A stretch of DNA of 64,000 nt from Microbacterium sp. BH-3-3-3 (GCF_001792815.1 NZ_CP017674.1:2046001-2110000), one strand, 5' to 3'. Counted from the stretch's first letter, positions 33,808 through 42,146 are shown. Made by a program: numbers and translations. Notes: a model not told the origin generated them from the sequence alone.

Positions 33808-33820
33808 AATGATGGGGAGG
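33808..33820 (+). promoter_or_regulatory. Possible leaderless promoter of the amino acid permease
   Basis: AATGAT (33808-33813) is six bases before the GTG at 33820. The intervening GGGGAG abuts the start and is too close to serve as a normal ribosome binding site. Confidence 0.35.
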
Positions 33821-35313
33821 TGAACGACTCCACCCCGCGCTCCGGCGATGCCGTCGAGCCGACCCCCACGTCGACCGTGCAGCTCGAGGACGCCGGCTAC
33901 CACAAGCGGCTCACCGGGCGTCAGGTGCAGATGATCGCCATCGGTGGCGCCATCGGCACCGGCCTCTTCCTCGGTGCGGGCGGACGCCTGGCCCAGGCCG
34001 GGCCCGCCATCGTCATCTCGTACGCGGTGTGCGGCCTGTTCGCGTTCTTCATCCTGCGCGCGCTCGGCGAACTGGTGCTGCACCGGCCCACGTCGGGGTC
34101 GTTCGTCTCGTACGCCCGCGAGTTCTTCGGTGAGAAGGCCGCGTTCGTCTCGGGCTGGTTCTACTGGATCAACTGGGCGACGACGACGATGGTCGACATC
34201 ACCGCGGCTGCGCTGTACATGAACTTCTTCGGCAAGTACGTGCCGTGGATCGCCGCGGTCCCGCAGTGGGTGTGGGCCCTGGCCGCCCTGGTGACGGTGC
34301 TCGCCGTCAACCTCGTGTCGGTGAAGGTGTTCGGCGAGCTGGAGTTCTGGTTCGCGCTCATCAAGGTCACCGCCCTCGTCGCGTTCCTGCTGGTGGGCAT
34401 CTACTTCGTCGTCTTCGGCACCCCCACCGGCGCCCCCGTCGGCTTCTCGCTCATCGCCGACAACGGCGGGTTCTTCCCCAACGGCATCCTGCCCGCGATC
34501 ATCCTGATGCAGGGCGTGGTGTTCGCCTATGCCTCGATCGAGCTCGTGGGCACCGCCGCCGGCGAGACGAAGAACCCCGAGAAGATCATGCCGCGCGCGA
34601 TCAACTCGGTCATCTTCCGCGTCGCGATCTTCTACGTCGGCTCGGTGCTGCTGCTCTCGCTCCTGCTGCCGTACACGGCGTACTCCAAGGACGAGAGCCC
34701 CTTCGTGACGTTCTTCGCGTCGATCGGGGTGCCCGGGGTCGACGTCATCATGAACCTCGTCGTGCTGACCGCGGCGCTGTCGTCGCTGAATGCGGGGCTC
34801 TACTCCACCGGCCGCATCCTGCGTTCGATGGCGGTCGCGGGCTCGGCCCCGAAGTTCGCGGCGCGCATGAACAAGGCCGGCGTCCCCTACGGCGGGATCG
34901 CGATCACCGCGGTCGTCGCGCTGCTGGGCGTCGTGATCAACTACGTCAACCCCAGCGATGCCTTCGAGACCGTCCTGAACGTCGCGGCCGTCGGCATCCT
35001 GGTCACCTGGGCGACCATCATCGTCTGCCAGATGAAGTTCAAGCGCCTGACCGACCGCGGGGAGCTCGTGCGACCGGCGTTCCGGCTGTTCTGGGCGCCC
35101 TACACGGGCTATCTCACGCTCGTGTTCCTCGCGGTGGTGATGGTGCTGGTGTTCATCGACTCACCCGCCACGCTGCTCGTGGCGATCGGGGCGAGCATCC
35201 TCATCACGATCGGCTGGTTCGCGTGCCGCAAACGCATCGCCGAGCTCGCCGCCGAGCGCGAGGGCCACACCGGCGCGGTGCCCCTGGTTCCGAGTCCCTT
35301 CCCGAAGCGCTGA
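33820..35313 (+). CDS. APC-family amino acid permease (AnsP/CycA-like)
   Basis: 497 residues with 12 membrane segments. The amino acid transporter signature is intact: LTGRQVQMIAIGGAIGTGLFLGAGGRLAQAGPA (key part GGAIGTGLF) and later EFFGEKAAFVSGWFYWINW. Closest in style to the asparagine and D-serine/D-alanine/glycine permeases of the AAT group, so it imports a neutral amino acid by proton symport. The exact substrate is uncertain. It ends 62 bases before a family A hairpin. Confidence 0.88.
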   Translation: MNDSTPRSGDAVEPTPTSTVQLEDAGYHKRLTGRQVQMIAIGGAIGTGLFLGAGGRLAQAGPAIVISYAVCGLFAFFILRALGELVLHRPTSGSFVSYAREFFGEKAAFVSGWFYWINWATTTMVDITAAALYMNFFGKYVPWIAAVPQWVWALAALVTVLAVNLVSVKVFGELEFWFALIKVTALVAFLLVGIYFVVFGTPTGAPVGFSLIADNGGFFPNGILPAIILMQGVVFAYASIELVGTAAGETKNPEKIMPRAINSVIFRVAIFYVGSVLLLSLLLPYTAYSKDESPFVTFFASIGVPGVDVIMNLVVLTAALSSLNAGLYSTGRILRSMAVAGSAPKFAARMNKAGVPYGGIAITAVVALLGVVINYVNPSDAFETVLNVAAVGILVTWATIIVCQMKFKRLTDRGELVRPAFRLFWAPYTGYLTLVFLAVVMVLVFIDSPATLLVAIGASILITIGWFACRKRIAELAAEREGHTGAVPLVPSPFPKR

Positions 35314-35374
35314 GCCCGCCCCTCCGGGCGCGCGCGCCCTCTTCGGTCGTGCCCCCTCTCGCCGCCACCCCGGC

Positions 35375-35436
35375 GTTGAGTGTCCAGGACACGCCGCATC
35401 GGGGCGGCGTGGGGCGGCGTGTTCTGGGCACTCAAC
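35375..35436. repeat. Long intergenic hairpin, family A copy 5
   Basis: Arms beginning GTTGAGTGTCCAGGACACGC and the inverted GCGTGTTCTGGGCACTCAAC pair with three substitutions. The loop contains a short direct repeat GGGGCGGCGT (35401-35410, 35411-35420). It lies between the convergent permease and pobA, 62 and 41 bases from their stops, and probably ends both transcripts. Same family as 6005-6064 and 6609-6870. Confidence 0.8.
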
Positions 35437-35476
35437 AGGCTTGTAGGGGGGGGTGAGCGCCGAGTCGAGAGGGGGC

Positions 35477-36658
35477 TCAGGCGTCGAACGGCCAGCCGCA
35501 GTACGCCTCGGCCAGGTAGGCGCGGCCGTGCTCCGATTCCACGACGGTGCGCAGCTCGCCGAGCTGGCGGCGGCGGTCGAAGTCGGTGGCATCCGGAGCC
35601 ACGTGCAGCAGGCTCGTCATCCACCACGAGAAGTGCTGGGCCTTCCAGATGCGGCGGCTCGCGGTCTCGGGGTACGCGTCGAGCAGGCGCGCGTCGCGGT
35701 CGACCAGCAGGGCCCCGAGGGCGGCGGCGAGCAGGCGCACGTCGGCGATCGCGAGGTTCATGCCCTTCGCGCCCGTGGGCGGCACGGTATGGGCGGCATC
35801 GCCGACGAGGGCGACGCGGCCGCGACGCAGCTCGTGCGCCACGAAACTGCGGAAGCGCAGCACGTCGCGCTGGAAGATCGGGCCCTGCTTCAGCGTCGTT
35901 CCGGGAACGCGCTTCTGCAGCTCGTCCCACAGCTGCTCCTCGGAGTACGCCGCGGTGTCGGTGTGCGGGTCGCACTGGAAATACATGCGCTGCACGGTGT
36001 CGGAGCGCTGGCTGACGAGCGCGAAACCGTCGGGGGAGTTGCTGTAGATCAGCTCCTCGCTGCTGGGCGGCGCCTCGCACAGGATGCCGAACCAGGCGAA
36101 CGGGTACTCGCGGAAGTAGCCGCCCTGGCTCGAGCCGGTGACGCTCGCGCGGGCGACGCTGCGGGAGCCGTCGGAGCCGACGACGAAGTCCGCCTCGATC
36201 TCGAACGGGGCGCCCTCGGCATCGGTCGCGATCACGCGGGGCCGGTCGGTGTCGGCGTCGTCGATGCGCTCGGCCGTGACGCCGAAGCGCAGGTCTTGAC
36301 CGGCCTCGAGGCGCGCGGCGATCAGATCTTTGAGTACCTCGTGCTGCGGGTACAGCCAGACGGCGCGACCGACGGTGTCGGCGAAGTCGATGCGGTGCCC
36401 CTCGCCCTCGAAGCGCAGCTCGATCCCGTCGTGGCGGTTCCCGACGGTGCGGGCGCGCGAGGCGGGACCGATCGTGTCGAGCAGTTCGACCGTGCCCTGC
36501 TCGAGGATGCCGGCGCGGATGGTGCTCTCGATCTCGTCGCGGGAGCGCTGGTCGATGACGATCGACTCGATGCCGGACTGGGCCAGCAGGTGCGAGAGCA
36601 ACAGCCCCGCGGGGCCGGCGCCGACGATGGCGACACGGGTGCGGACGGTGGGGTTCAT
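35477..36658 (-). CDS. pobA: 4-hydroxybenzoate 3-monooxygenase
   Basis: 393 residues, the normal PobA length. The FAD-binding GAGPAG is at residue 13, the conserved DG motif region is VGSDGSRSVAR, and the second FAD motif is GDAAHTVPPTGAKGMNLAIADV (key part GDAAHxxPPxGAKGMN). It hydroxylates 4-hydroxybenzoate to protocatechuate using NAD(P)H and O2. The ATG at 36658 is preceded by AAGGAG. It lies downstream of the IclR regulator on the same strand, with the shared operator motif at 36721-36740 in between, and feeds the pca genes that run the other way. Confidence 0.95.
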   Translation of the reverse strand: MNPTVRTRVAIVGAGPAGLLLSHLLAQSGIESIVIDQRSRDEIESTIRAGILEQGTVELLDTIGPASRARTVGNRHDGIELRFEGEGHRIDFADTVGRAVWLYPQHEVLKDLIAARLEAGQDLRFGVTAERIDDADTDRPRVIATDAEGAPFEIEADFVVGSDGSRSVARASVTGSSQGGYFREYPFAWFGILCEAPPSSEELIYSNSPDGFALVSQRSDTVQRMYFQCDPHTDTAAYSEEQLWDELQKRVPGTTLKQGPIFQRDVLRFRSFVAHELRRGRVALVGDAAHTVPPTGAKGMNLAIADVRLLAAALGALLVDRDARLLDAYPETASRRIWKAQHFSWWMTSLLHVAPDATDFDRRRQLGELRTVVESEHGRAYLAEAYCGWPFDA

Positions 36659-36720
36659 GGGCGTCTCCTTCGACGGTGCTGAGTCGATGGTGTCCCTCAC
36701 CCCCGCCCGCCCACCCGCAC

Positions 36721-36740
36721 TCTCCCATTCATCGGGACGC
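36721..36740. promoter_or_regulatory. Candidate IclR operator before pobA
   Basis: TCTCCCATTCATCGGGACGC contains the dyad TCCC-N7-GGGA. Almost the same word (ACTCCCATTCAGCGGGAACG) lies at 37541-37560 in the iclR/pcaH gap. Shared position in the two promoters marks it as a likely binding site of the IclR regulator encoded between them. Confidence 0.65.
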
Positions 36741-36770
36741 GGCAGAGCAGCGCGCGCTCGCGCGCGGCCG

Positions 36771-37523
36771 TCAGCGGCGATAGCCCAACGCGCGCTCCGT
36801 GTCGCGGGCGGCGCGGTGCAGCTCGACGAGCGCGAACTGCGTCTCGGCATCGCGGGGGAGCACCACCGACAGCGCTGCGATCACGGCCCCGGTCTCGTCG
36901 CGCACGGGCACGGCGACGCCGGTCGACACCGCGTCGACGTATCCCGGGGCGACCACCCGCCCCAGGGTGCGGATCTCGGCGAGCGTGCGGCGGAGCGCGG
37001 CCGGATCGACGATCGTCTCGGGGGTCACCGCCTCGAGGGGGCCCGCCAGCACGCGTTCCTGCAGGTCGCGCGGAGCGAAGGCCAGCAGTGCCAGCCCCGA
37101 CGACGACGCGTGCACCGGCAGGCGGCCGGCGACGCGGGTGATGTTGGCGCCGGAGTCGGGCGCGCTCAAACGCTCGAGGAACAGGGCCTCGTCGTGCTCG
37201 AGGATCGCGAGCTGCGTGTGCTCGCGCACCCTCTGCTGCACGCGCTCCATGTACGGCAGGGCGGCCTGCCGCAGGCGCAGCGCGTGCGATGACCGCGTCG
37301 CCAGCTCCCAGAGTCGCATGCCCACGCGCACGCGGCGCTCGTCGTCGCGCTCGAGGAGTCCGGCATCCACGAGTTCGTTCACGATCCGGTGCGCGGACGA
37401 GCTCGGCAGGTCGGCGCGACGACCGATGTCGGCCGTCGTCTGGGCGGTGCGCGTGGGGGTGAAGGTCTCGAGGATGCGCACGAGCCGGTCGGTGACCGAG
37501 TCGCCCGAGGAGGAGTTCGCCAT
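36771..37523 (-). CDS. IclR-family regulator of protocatechuate / 4-hydroxybenzoate genes
   Basis: 250 residues. The N-terminal winged helix (TAQTTADIGRRADLPSSSAHRIVNELVDAGLL; key parts SSSAHRI and LVDAGLL) is followed by the IclR effector-binding GAF-like domain with HASSSGLALLAF and ends in the usual family length. IclR proteins commonly regulate pca and pob genes (PcaR, PcaU, PobR). It lies between pobA and the divergent pcaHGBDC, and both promoters share the CTCCCATTCAKCGGGA word, so a joint PcaR/PobR role is likely. The ATG at 37523 has no strong ribosome binding site. Confidence 0.88.
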   Translation of the reverse strand: MANSSSGDSVTDRLVRILETFTPTRTAQTTADIGRRADLPSSSAHRIVNELVDAGLLERDDERRVRVGMRLWELATRSSHALRLRQAALPYMERVQQRVREHTQLAILEHDEALFLERLSAPDSGANITRVAGRLPVHASSSGLALLAFAPRDLQERVLAGPLEAVTPETIVDPAALRRTLAEIRTLGRVVAPGYVDAVSTGVAVPVRDETGAVIAALSVVLPRDAETQFALVELHRAARDTERALGYRR

Positions 37524-37540
37524 GGGCTCAGGATGCCATG

Positions 37541-37560
37541 ACTCCCATTCAGCGGGAACG
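37541..37560. promoter_or_regulatory. Candidate IclR operator in the iclR / pcaH gap
   Basis: ACTCCCATTCAGCGGGAACG, with the same TCCC-N7-GGGA dyad as 36721-36740, lies 18 bases from the iclR start and 54 bases from the pcaH start. It could mediate both autoregulation and pca control. Confidence 0.65.
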
Positions 37561-37613
37561 CTCTGGCGCCTCGGTGGCCGGTGCCGGACGATGGACGTGT
37601 CGAAGGAGACCCC

Positions 37614-38423
37614 ATGTCGCACCCCGCTGCCGCCCCCGAGACGCTGCTCGCCGCCCCCGATCAGGCGACGCAGAGTCAGATCGTCGACGAGATCCGCGCC
37701 CGTCACGCCGAACTCGACGCGCTCGATGCCGCCGGTGAGCGCCTCGGCGCGACCGCGCACGACTTCCCCGCGTACCGCTCGAGCGTGTTGCGGCATCCGA
37801 CCAAGAATCCCCGGCTCGTCGACCCCGAGACGATCGAGCTGTTCTCGCCCGCCTTCGGGCAGCGCGACGTCGCCGCGATCGAGTCCGACCTCACGCTGCA
37901 GCATGCCGGGGAACCGCTGGGTGAGCGCATGAGCGTGCAGGGGCGCCTGCTCGATTCGTGGGGCCGGCCGGTGGCGAACCAGCTCATCGAGATCTGGCAG
38001 GCCAATTCGGCCGGGCGTTACATCCACCAGCGCGACCAGCACCCTGCCCCGCTCGACCCGAACTTCACCGGCGCGGGCCGCGCGGTCACGAACGAGAACG
38101 GCGAGTACCGCTTCACCACGATCAAGCCCGGCCCCTACCCGTGGAAGAACCACCGCAACGCCTGGCGGCCGGCCCACATCCACTTCTCGGTGTTCGGCTC
38201 GTCGTTCACCCAGCGGCTCGTCACGCAGATGTACTTCCCCGGCGACCCGCTGTTCGCGCTCGACCCGATCTACAACAGCATCCACCGGCAGAAGGACCGC
38301 GACGCCCTGGTGGGCGTCTACGACCACGACCTCACCTCGCCCGAATGGGCGACGGGGTACCGCTTCGACATCGTCGTCGACGGCGCCGATGCGACCTACT
38401 TCGAGCAGGAAGGCGACGAGTGA
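37614..38423 (+). CDS. pcaH: Protocatechuate 3,4-dioxygenase, beta subunit
   Basis: 269 residues. All four iron ligands of the intradiol family are visible: Tyr in AGRYIHQRDQH, Tyr in KPGPYPW, and two His in WRPAHIHFSVFG. The N-terminal extension (YRSSVLRHPTKNPRLVDPETIELFSPAFGQ) is the PcaH-type domain. With PcaG it cleaves protocatechuate to 3-carboxy-cis,cis-muconate. The ATG at 37614 follows AAGGAG; an upstream in-frame ATG at 37581 lacks one. It is the first gene of pcaHGBDC. Confidence 0.95.
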   Translation: MSHPAAAPETLLAAPDQATQSQIVDEIRARHAELDALDAAGERLGATAHDFPAYRSSVLRHPTKNPRLVDPETIELFSPAFGQRDVAAIESDLTLQHAGEPLGERMSVQGRLLDSWGRPVANQLIEIWQANSAGRYIHQRDQHPAPLDPNFTGAGRAVTNENGEYRFTTIKPGPYPWKNHRNAWRPAHIHFSVFGSSFTQRLVTQMYFPGDPLFALDPIYNSIHRQKDRDALVGVYDHDLTSPEWATGYRFDIVVDGADATYFEQEGDE

Positions 38424-38986
38424 TGAGCGCCGTCCCCGCCAAGACCCACCGCGCCACCCCCGGCCAGACCGTGGGGCCGTTCTTCGCCTACGGCCTGGAG
38501 TTCCCGAAGCAGCACCAGGTCGCCTTCCCGCACTCGCCCGGCGCGATCGTGCTCGGCGGCACGATCCTCGATGGCGCGGGGGCACCCATCCCCGATGCGC
38601 TCATCGAGATCTTCGGGGCGGATGCCGACGGCTCGGTGCCGCGGGCGCGGGGCGCGTTGCGCCGCGACGACCACACCTTCACCGGCTTCGGCCGCGCGTT
38701 CACCGACGACGAGGGGCACTTCGAGTTCTGGACCCGCGAGCCCGGTGGCATCGGGGGCCGCGCCGCCTTCTACGCGGCGATCGTGTTCGCGCGGGGGCTG
38801 CCCGACAAGCTGCACACCCGCATCTACGTGCCCGGTGATGACGCCGCGCTCGCCGTCGACCCGCTGCTGACCTCTCTGACGCCGCAGGAGCGCGCTACTG
38901 TCGTCGCGACGCGCACCGCCGACGGCGGCCTGCGGCACGACATCCGGCTGCAGGGCGAGAATGAGACGGTCTTCCTTGCCTTCTGA
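38423..38986 (+). CDS. pcaG: Protocatechuate 3,4-dioxygenase, alpha subunit
   Basis: 187 residues. The intradiol fold is recognisable from TPGQTVGPFFAYGLEF, DGAGAPIPDALIEIFGADADG and FTGFGRAFTDDEGHFEFWTREPG, and the iron ligands are absent, as expected for the non-catalytic PcaG chain. It completes the PcaGH dioxygenase. The ATG shares one base with the pcaH stop (TGATG), so translation is coupled. Its end overlaps pcaB by 26 bases. Confidence 0.94.
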   Translation: MSAVPAKTHRATPGQTVGPFFAYGLEFPKQHQVAFPHSPGAIVLGGTILDGAGAPIPDALIEIFGADADGSVPRARGALRRDDHTFTGFGRAFTDDEGHFEFWTREPGGIGGRAAFYAAIVFARGLPDKLHTRIYVPGDDAALAVDPLLTSLTPQERATVVATRTADGGLRHDIRLQGENETVFLAF

Positions 38987-40478
38987 GCCCCCCACGGTGG
39001 TCGACGTCGGATTGCTCTCGCCGGTGACGGTGGGGCACGACCTGCTCGTGTCGGACGGGTTCGTGCTGGACGCGCTCGTTCGCGCGGAGTGCGCTCTGGT
39101 CGCGGCCTACGCCGACCTCGGCGTCGCGCCGCGGCAGGTGGCGGTCGAGGTCGACCACGTCTTCGGGCTCGACGAGAGGGGCGGCTCGCCCGCGCGGAAT
39201 CTCCCCGCGCGCAATGTCGATGTCGGCGCGCTGGTCGCGGCGTCGGTCGCCGGGGGGAACCCCGTGATCCCGCTCGTCGGCATGCTCAAGGAACAGGTGC
39301 CGGCCGACTGCCGGTCGTGGATCCACCGCGGCGCCACCAGCCAGGACATCCTCGACACCGCGCTGATGATCGTCGCGCGCAGCGCCATGGAGCAGGTGCG
39401 CTCGTCGCTGCGCATCGCGGGGGAGCGGGCCCGGGAGCTCGCCGTCACGCACGCCGATGACGTCGCGGCCGCCCGCACCCTCACCCAGCACGCCGTTCCC
39501 ACGACGGTCGGCGCTCGGGCCGCGACGTGGGCGCGGGGCATCGAGCGGGCGCTCGCGCGCATCGATGCGCTCGCGTACCCCGCGCAGCTCGCCGGCGCCG
39601 GCGGCACCCTGGCCTCGTTCGTCGAGATCACGGGCTCGTACGAGAACGCGGCGGCGCTGCCCGCGGCGTTCGCCCGGGCCGCCGGCCTCGACGCCCCCGA
39701 TGCTCCCTGGCACGTCACCCGCTGGCCGATCACCGAGCTCGGCGATGCCCTGGTGCAGGTTCTGGACGCGCTCGGCAAGCTGGCCGCCGACGTCGCGACC
39801 CTCAGTCGCACCGAGATCGGCGAGGTGTCGGAGGGCGTGGGCGGCGGATCGTCAGCCATGCCGCAGAAGCAGAACCCCGCCGAGGCGGTGCTGATCCGCT
39901 CCGCCGCCCTGCGCGCTCCGCAGCTGGGGGCGACGCTGCACCTCGCGGCCTCCCTCGCCGTCGACGAACGCCCCGACGGCGCCTGGCACGCCGAGTGGCC
40001 GACTATGCGCGAACTGCTGCGTCTGGCGCTGGGGGCGACGCGGCACGCGGCATCGCTCGCGTCTCACCTGCGGGTCGACGTGCCGGTAGCGCGGCGCAAC
40101 GCCGGGCTGACCGGCGGGCGACTCGTGAGCGAGCGCCTGCGCGGAGTGCTCGTGCCGCTCATCGGCGCGGCGCGGTTCGCCGAGCTGCTCGCCGGCGACG
40201 GCGACCTGGCGGAGCGCCTGCGCGCGCTGCCCGAGGCGGCGGGACTCGACGTGGACGCCGTGCTCGACCCGTCGGCGTACGTCGGCCTGGCTCCGCGGCT
40301 GGCGCGGGGCGGGGCTGACCGCGAGGCAGGCGGCGGCCGCGCAGAACGCGCGGCATCGGGCGCACACGAACACGGCCGGGATGAACACGGGCCGGACGAA
40401 CACGGGCTGGACGAACACGGGGTGGACGAACACAGGCTGGACGAACACAGCTTGGACGAACACGGGGTGGACGAATGA
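38961..40478 (+). CDS. pcaB: 3-carboxy-cis,cis-muconate cycloisomerase with a C-terminal pentapeptide-repeat tail
   Basis: 505 residues. The fumarase/aspartase fold is clear: IHRGATSQDILDTA early and the superfamily signature GGGSSAMPQKQNP (about residues 294-306). It lactonises 3-carboxymuconate to 4-carboxymuconolactone. Residues 1-455 match the usual length; the last 36 residues are an added tail of seven EHGxD-type pentapeptides, encoded by a 15-bp tandem repeat (40368-40475) that runs straight into the pcaD start. The tail is rich in His, Asp and Glu and may bind metal or be neutral. The ATG at 38961 overlaps pcaG by 26 bases. Confidence 0.92.
   Translation: MRRSSLPSEPPTVVDVGLLSPVTVGHDLLVSDGFVLDALVRAECALVAAYADLGVAPRQVAVEVDHVFGLDERGGSPARNLPARNVDVGALVAASVAGGNPVIPLVGMLKEQVPADCRSWIHRGATSQDILDTALMIVARSAMEQVRSSLRIAGERARELAVTHADDVAAARTLTQHAVPTTVGARAATWARGIERALARIDALAYPAQLAGAGGTLASFVEITGSYENAAALPAAFARAAGLDAPDAPWHVTRWPITELGDALVQVLDALGKLAADVATLSRTEIGEVSEGVGGGSSAMPQKQNPAEAVLIRSAALRAPQLGATLHLAASLAVDERPDGAWHAEWPTMRELLRLALGATRHAASLASHLRVDVPVARRNAGLTGGRLVSERLRGVLVPLIGAARFAELLAGDGDLAERLRALPEAAGLDVDAVLDPSAYVGLAPRLARGGADREAGGGRAERAASGAHEHGRDEHGPDEHGLDEHGVDEHRLDEHSLDEHGVDE
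40368..40475 (+). repeat. 15-bp tandem repeat, seven units, at the 3' end of pcaB
   Basis: Seven 15-base units of the form GAACACGGGSTGGAC plus a final GAA encode EHGRD, EHGPD, EHGLD, EHGVD, EHRLD, EHSLD, EHGVD and E. The unit length is a multiple of three, so the frame is kept. The last unit supplies the A of the pcaD ATG. Confidence 0.9.
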
Positions 40479-41248
40479 GTGCGGTGTCGCTGACCGAGTT
40501 GGTCGGCCCGCCCGACGCGCCGCTCCTGGTGCTGGGGCCGTCGCTCGGCACCTCGACCATCCTCTGGGACGACGTCGTGCCGCTGCTCGCCGACGACTAC
40601 CGCGTCGCCGCGTGGGACCTCCCCGGCCACGGCACGGGGCCCGTCGCGCGCGAGGCGTTCACGGTCGCCGACCTCGCGGATGCCGTGGCCGCGGCCGTAC
40701 CCGACGACACCTTCTTCTACGCCGGCGTCTCGCTCGGGGGAGCCACCGGACTCGAGCTCGCGCTGCGGCACGGCGATCGTCTTCGCGCCGCCGCAATCGT
40801 GGCATCCGGAGCCCAGCTCGGCGACCCCGGCGCCTGGGCCGAGCGCGCCGCGCAAGCGCGAGCGCAGAGTACGTCGAGCCTCATCGTCGCCTCGGCCCAG
40901 CGCTGGTTCGCCCCCGACTCGATCGCGCGGCGCCCCGAGCTGACCGGCCGGCTGCTGCACGCGCTGCAGGACGCCGACGACGACAGCTACGCCCGCTGCT
41001 GCGAAGCGCTCGCCGCGTACGACGTGCGCGCGGATCTCGGTCGGATCGACGTGCCCGTGCTCGCCGCGTGGGGGGCGTTCGACGCCGTCGCCCCCGAGGC
41101 CAAGGCCGTCGAGATCGCCGCGGGCGTGGGCAACGGTCGGGTCGAGCGCATCGACGGCGCCGGGCACCTGCCCGCTGCCGAGCAACCCGAGGCCGTGGCC
41201 GCCCTGCTGCGCTCGTTCTTCGCCTCCGCCTCTCGAAAGGCCGCCTGA
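40475..41248 (+). CDS. pcaD: 3-oxoadipate enol-lactonase (alpha/beta hydrolase)
   Basis: 257 residues. The nucleophile elbow is GVSLGG (Ser about residue 86), the acid is Asp in AAWGAFDAVAP, and the His is in DGAGHLPAAEQP. The oxyanion region is LGPSLGTSTILWDD. It hydrolyses 3-oxoadipate enol-lactone to 3-oxoadipate. ATGA overlap with pcaB and TGATG overlap with pcaC show tight coupling. The C-terminus does not contain a fused decarboxylase domain (PcaL), since pcaC is a separate gene. Confidence 0.94.
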   Translation: MSAVSLTELVGPPDAPLLVLGPSLGTSTILWDDVVPLLADDYRVAAWDLPGHGTGPVAREAFTVADLADAVAAAVPDDTFFYAGVSLGGATGLELALRHGDRLRAAAIVASGAQLGDPGAWAERAAQARAQSTSSLIVASAQRWFAPDSIARRPELTGRLLHALQDADDDSYARCCEALAAYDVRADLGRIDVPVLAAWGAFDAVAPEAKAVEIAAGVGNGRVERIDGAGHLPAAEQPEAVAALLRSFFASASRKAA

Positions 41249-41643
41249 TGCCCACCGACCAGGAACGCCACGACCAGGGGATGGCCGTGCGCCGCGCGGT
41301 GCTCTCGGACGCGCACGTCGACCGCGCGACCGCGGCGACGACCGACCTCACCGCCGACTGGCAGGACTTCATCACGCGCGTCGCGTGGGGCGACATCTGG
41401 TCGCGTCCGGGTCTGGACCGCCGGTCGCGCTCGATCGCGGTGCTCAGTTCGCTCATCGCGCACGGACACCACGAGGAGCTCGCGATGCACCTGAGGGCGG
41501 CGCTGCGCAACGGCCTGACGATCGACGAGATCCGCGAGGTCATTCTGCAGGCGGCGATCTACTCGGGCGTGCCGGCCGCGAACACGGCGTTCCGCATCGC
41601 GTCGCAGGTCTTCGCCGAAGACGCGACTCACGCGCCGGAGTGA
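41248..41643 (+). CDS. pcaC: 4-carboxymuconolactone decarboxylase
   Basis: 131 residues of the CMD family: GMAVRRAVLSDAHVDRA at the start, then DFITRVAWGDIWSRPGLDRRSRSIAVLSSLIAHGHHEELAMHLRAALRNGLT (key parts WGDIWSRPGLDRRSRS and HLRAALRNG) and EVILQAAIYSGVPAANTAF. It converts 4-carboxymuconolactone to 3-oxoadipate enol-lactone. It shares one base with the pcaD stop and ends the pca operon. Its last 16 bases overlap the convergent MarR gene. The later 3-oxoadipate CoA-transferase and thiolase are not in the window. Confidence 0.95.
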   Translation: MPTDQERHDQGMAVRRAVLSDAHVDRATAATTDLTADWQDFITRVAWGDIWSRPGLDRRSRSIAVLSSLIAHGHHEELAMHLRAALRNGLTIDEIREVILQAAIYSGVPAANTAFRIASQVFAEDATHAPE

Positions 41644-42146
41644 TCGAGGGCGTCGTCGTAGGCGTCGATCAGCCGGTCGAGGAAGCGCTGCACGGTTGCG
41701 CGCTCCGCGGCGTCCATGGCCTGCACCACCGTCTCGACGCCCTCGATGAGGGGCGTGACGAGCTCGCGCGCCCTGTCGCGTGAGCCGTCGACGGGGGTGA
41801 CCACGAGCTTGCGGCCGTCGTGGGGGTGGCGTTCGCGGCGGATGTGCCCGGCGTTCTCGAGGCGGTGCAGCACCAGCGTCATCGCGGCGGTCGAGACGCC
41901 GAGGCGTCGGGCCAACTCGGTGGGGGTGGCGGGTCCCGTCGAGATGAGGTGGTCCATCACCTCGAGCCCGGGTGCGTCGACGGCGAGGGCGGCGGCGACG
42001 TGCTTCTCGAACTGCTGCTGGCGCAGGGCGACGCGCTGCACGCGCGCCCGCAGATCGTCGTCGCCCAGCGGGGCGTCGCTTCGGCGCGCACGCTCGCGCT
42101 CACGGCGGTCGTCGTGCGCAGCGGGAGGGTCGTCGAGCGGGTCCAC
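41628..42146 (-). CDS. MarR-family transcriptional regulator
   Basis: 172 residues. The winged helix is typical: APGLEVMDHLISTGPATPTELARRLGVSTAAMTLVLHRLENAGHIRRERHPHDGRKLVVTPV (key parts LARRLGVSTAAMTLVLHRLE and HPxDGRK). A C-terminal dimer helix follows. The GTG at 42146 is chosen because TATCCT lies six bases upstream (leaderless). It is divergent from the FAD monooxygenase, and two palindromes in the gap are likely operators. MarR proteins usually respond to aromatic acids, which fits the pob/pca neighbourhood. It overlaps pcaC by 16 bases at the 3' ends. Confidence 0.87.
   Translation of the reverse strand: MDPLDDPPAAHDDRRERERARRSDAPLGDDDLRARVQRVALRQQQFEKHVAAALAVDAPGLEVMDHLISTGPATPTELARRLGVSTAAMTLVLHRLENAGHIRRERHPHDGRKLVVTPVDGSRDRARELVTPLIEGVETVVQAMDAAERATVQRFLDRLIDAYDDALDHSGA

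Noticed and set aside
40368..40475. Short tandem repeat as CRISPR or non-coding satellite
   Set aside because: The 15-bp unit is continuous, in frame, and codes for a coherent EHGxD tail ending at the pcaB stop.
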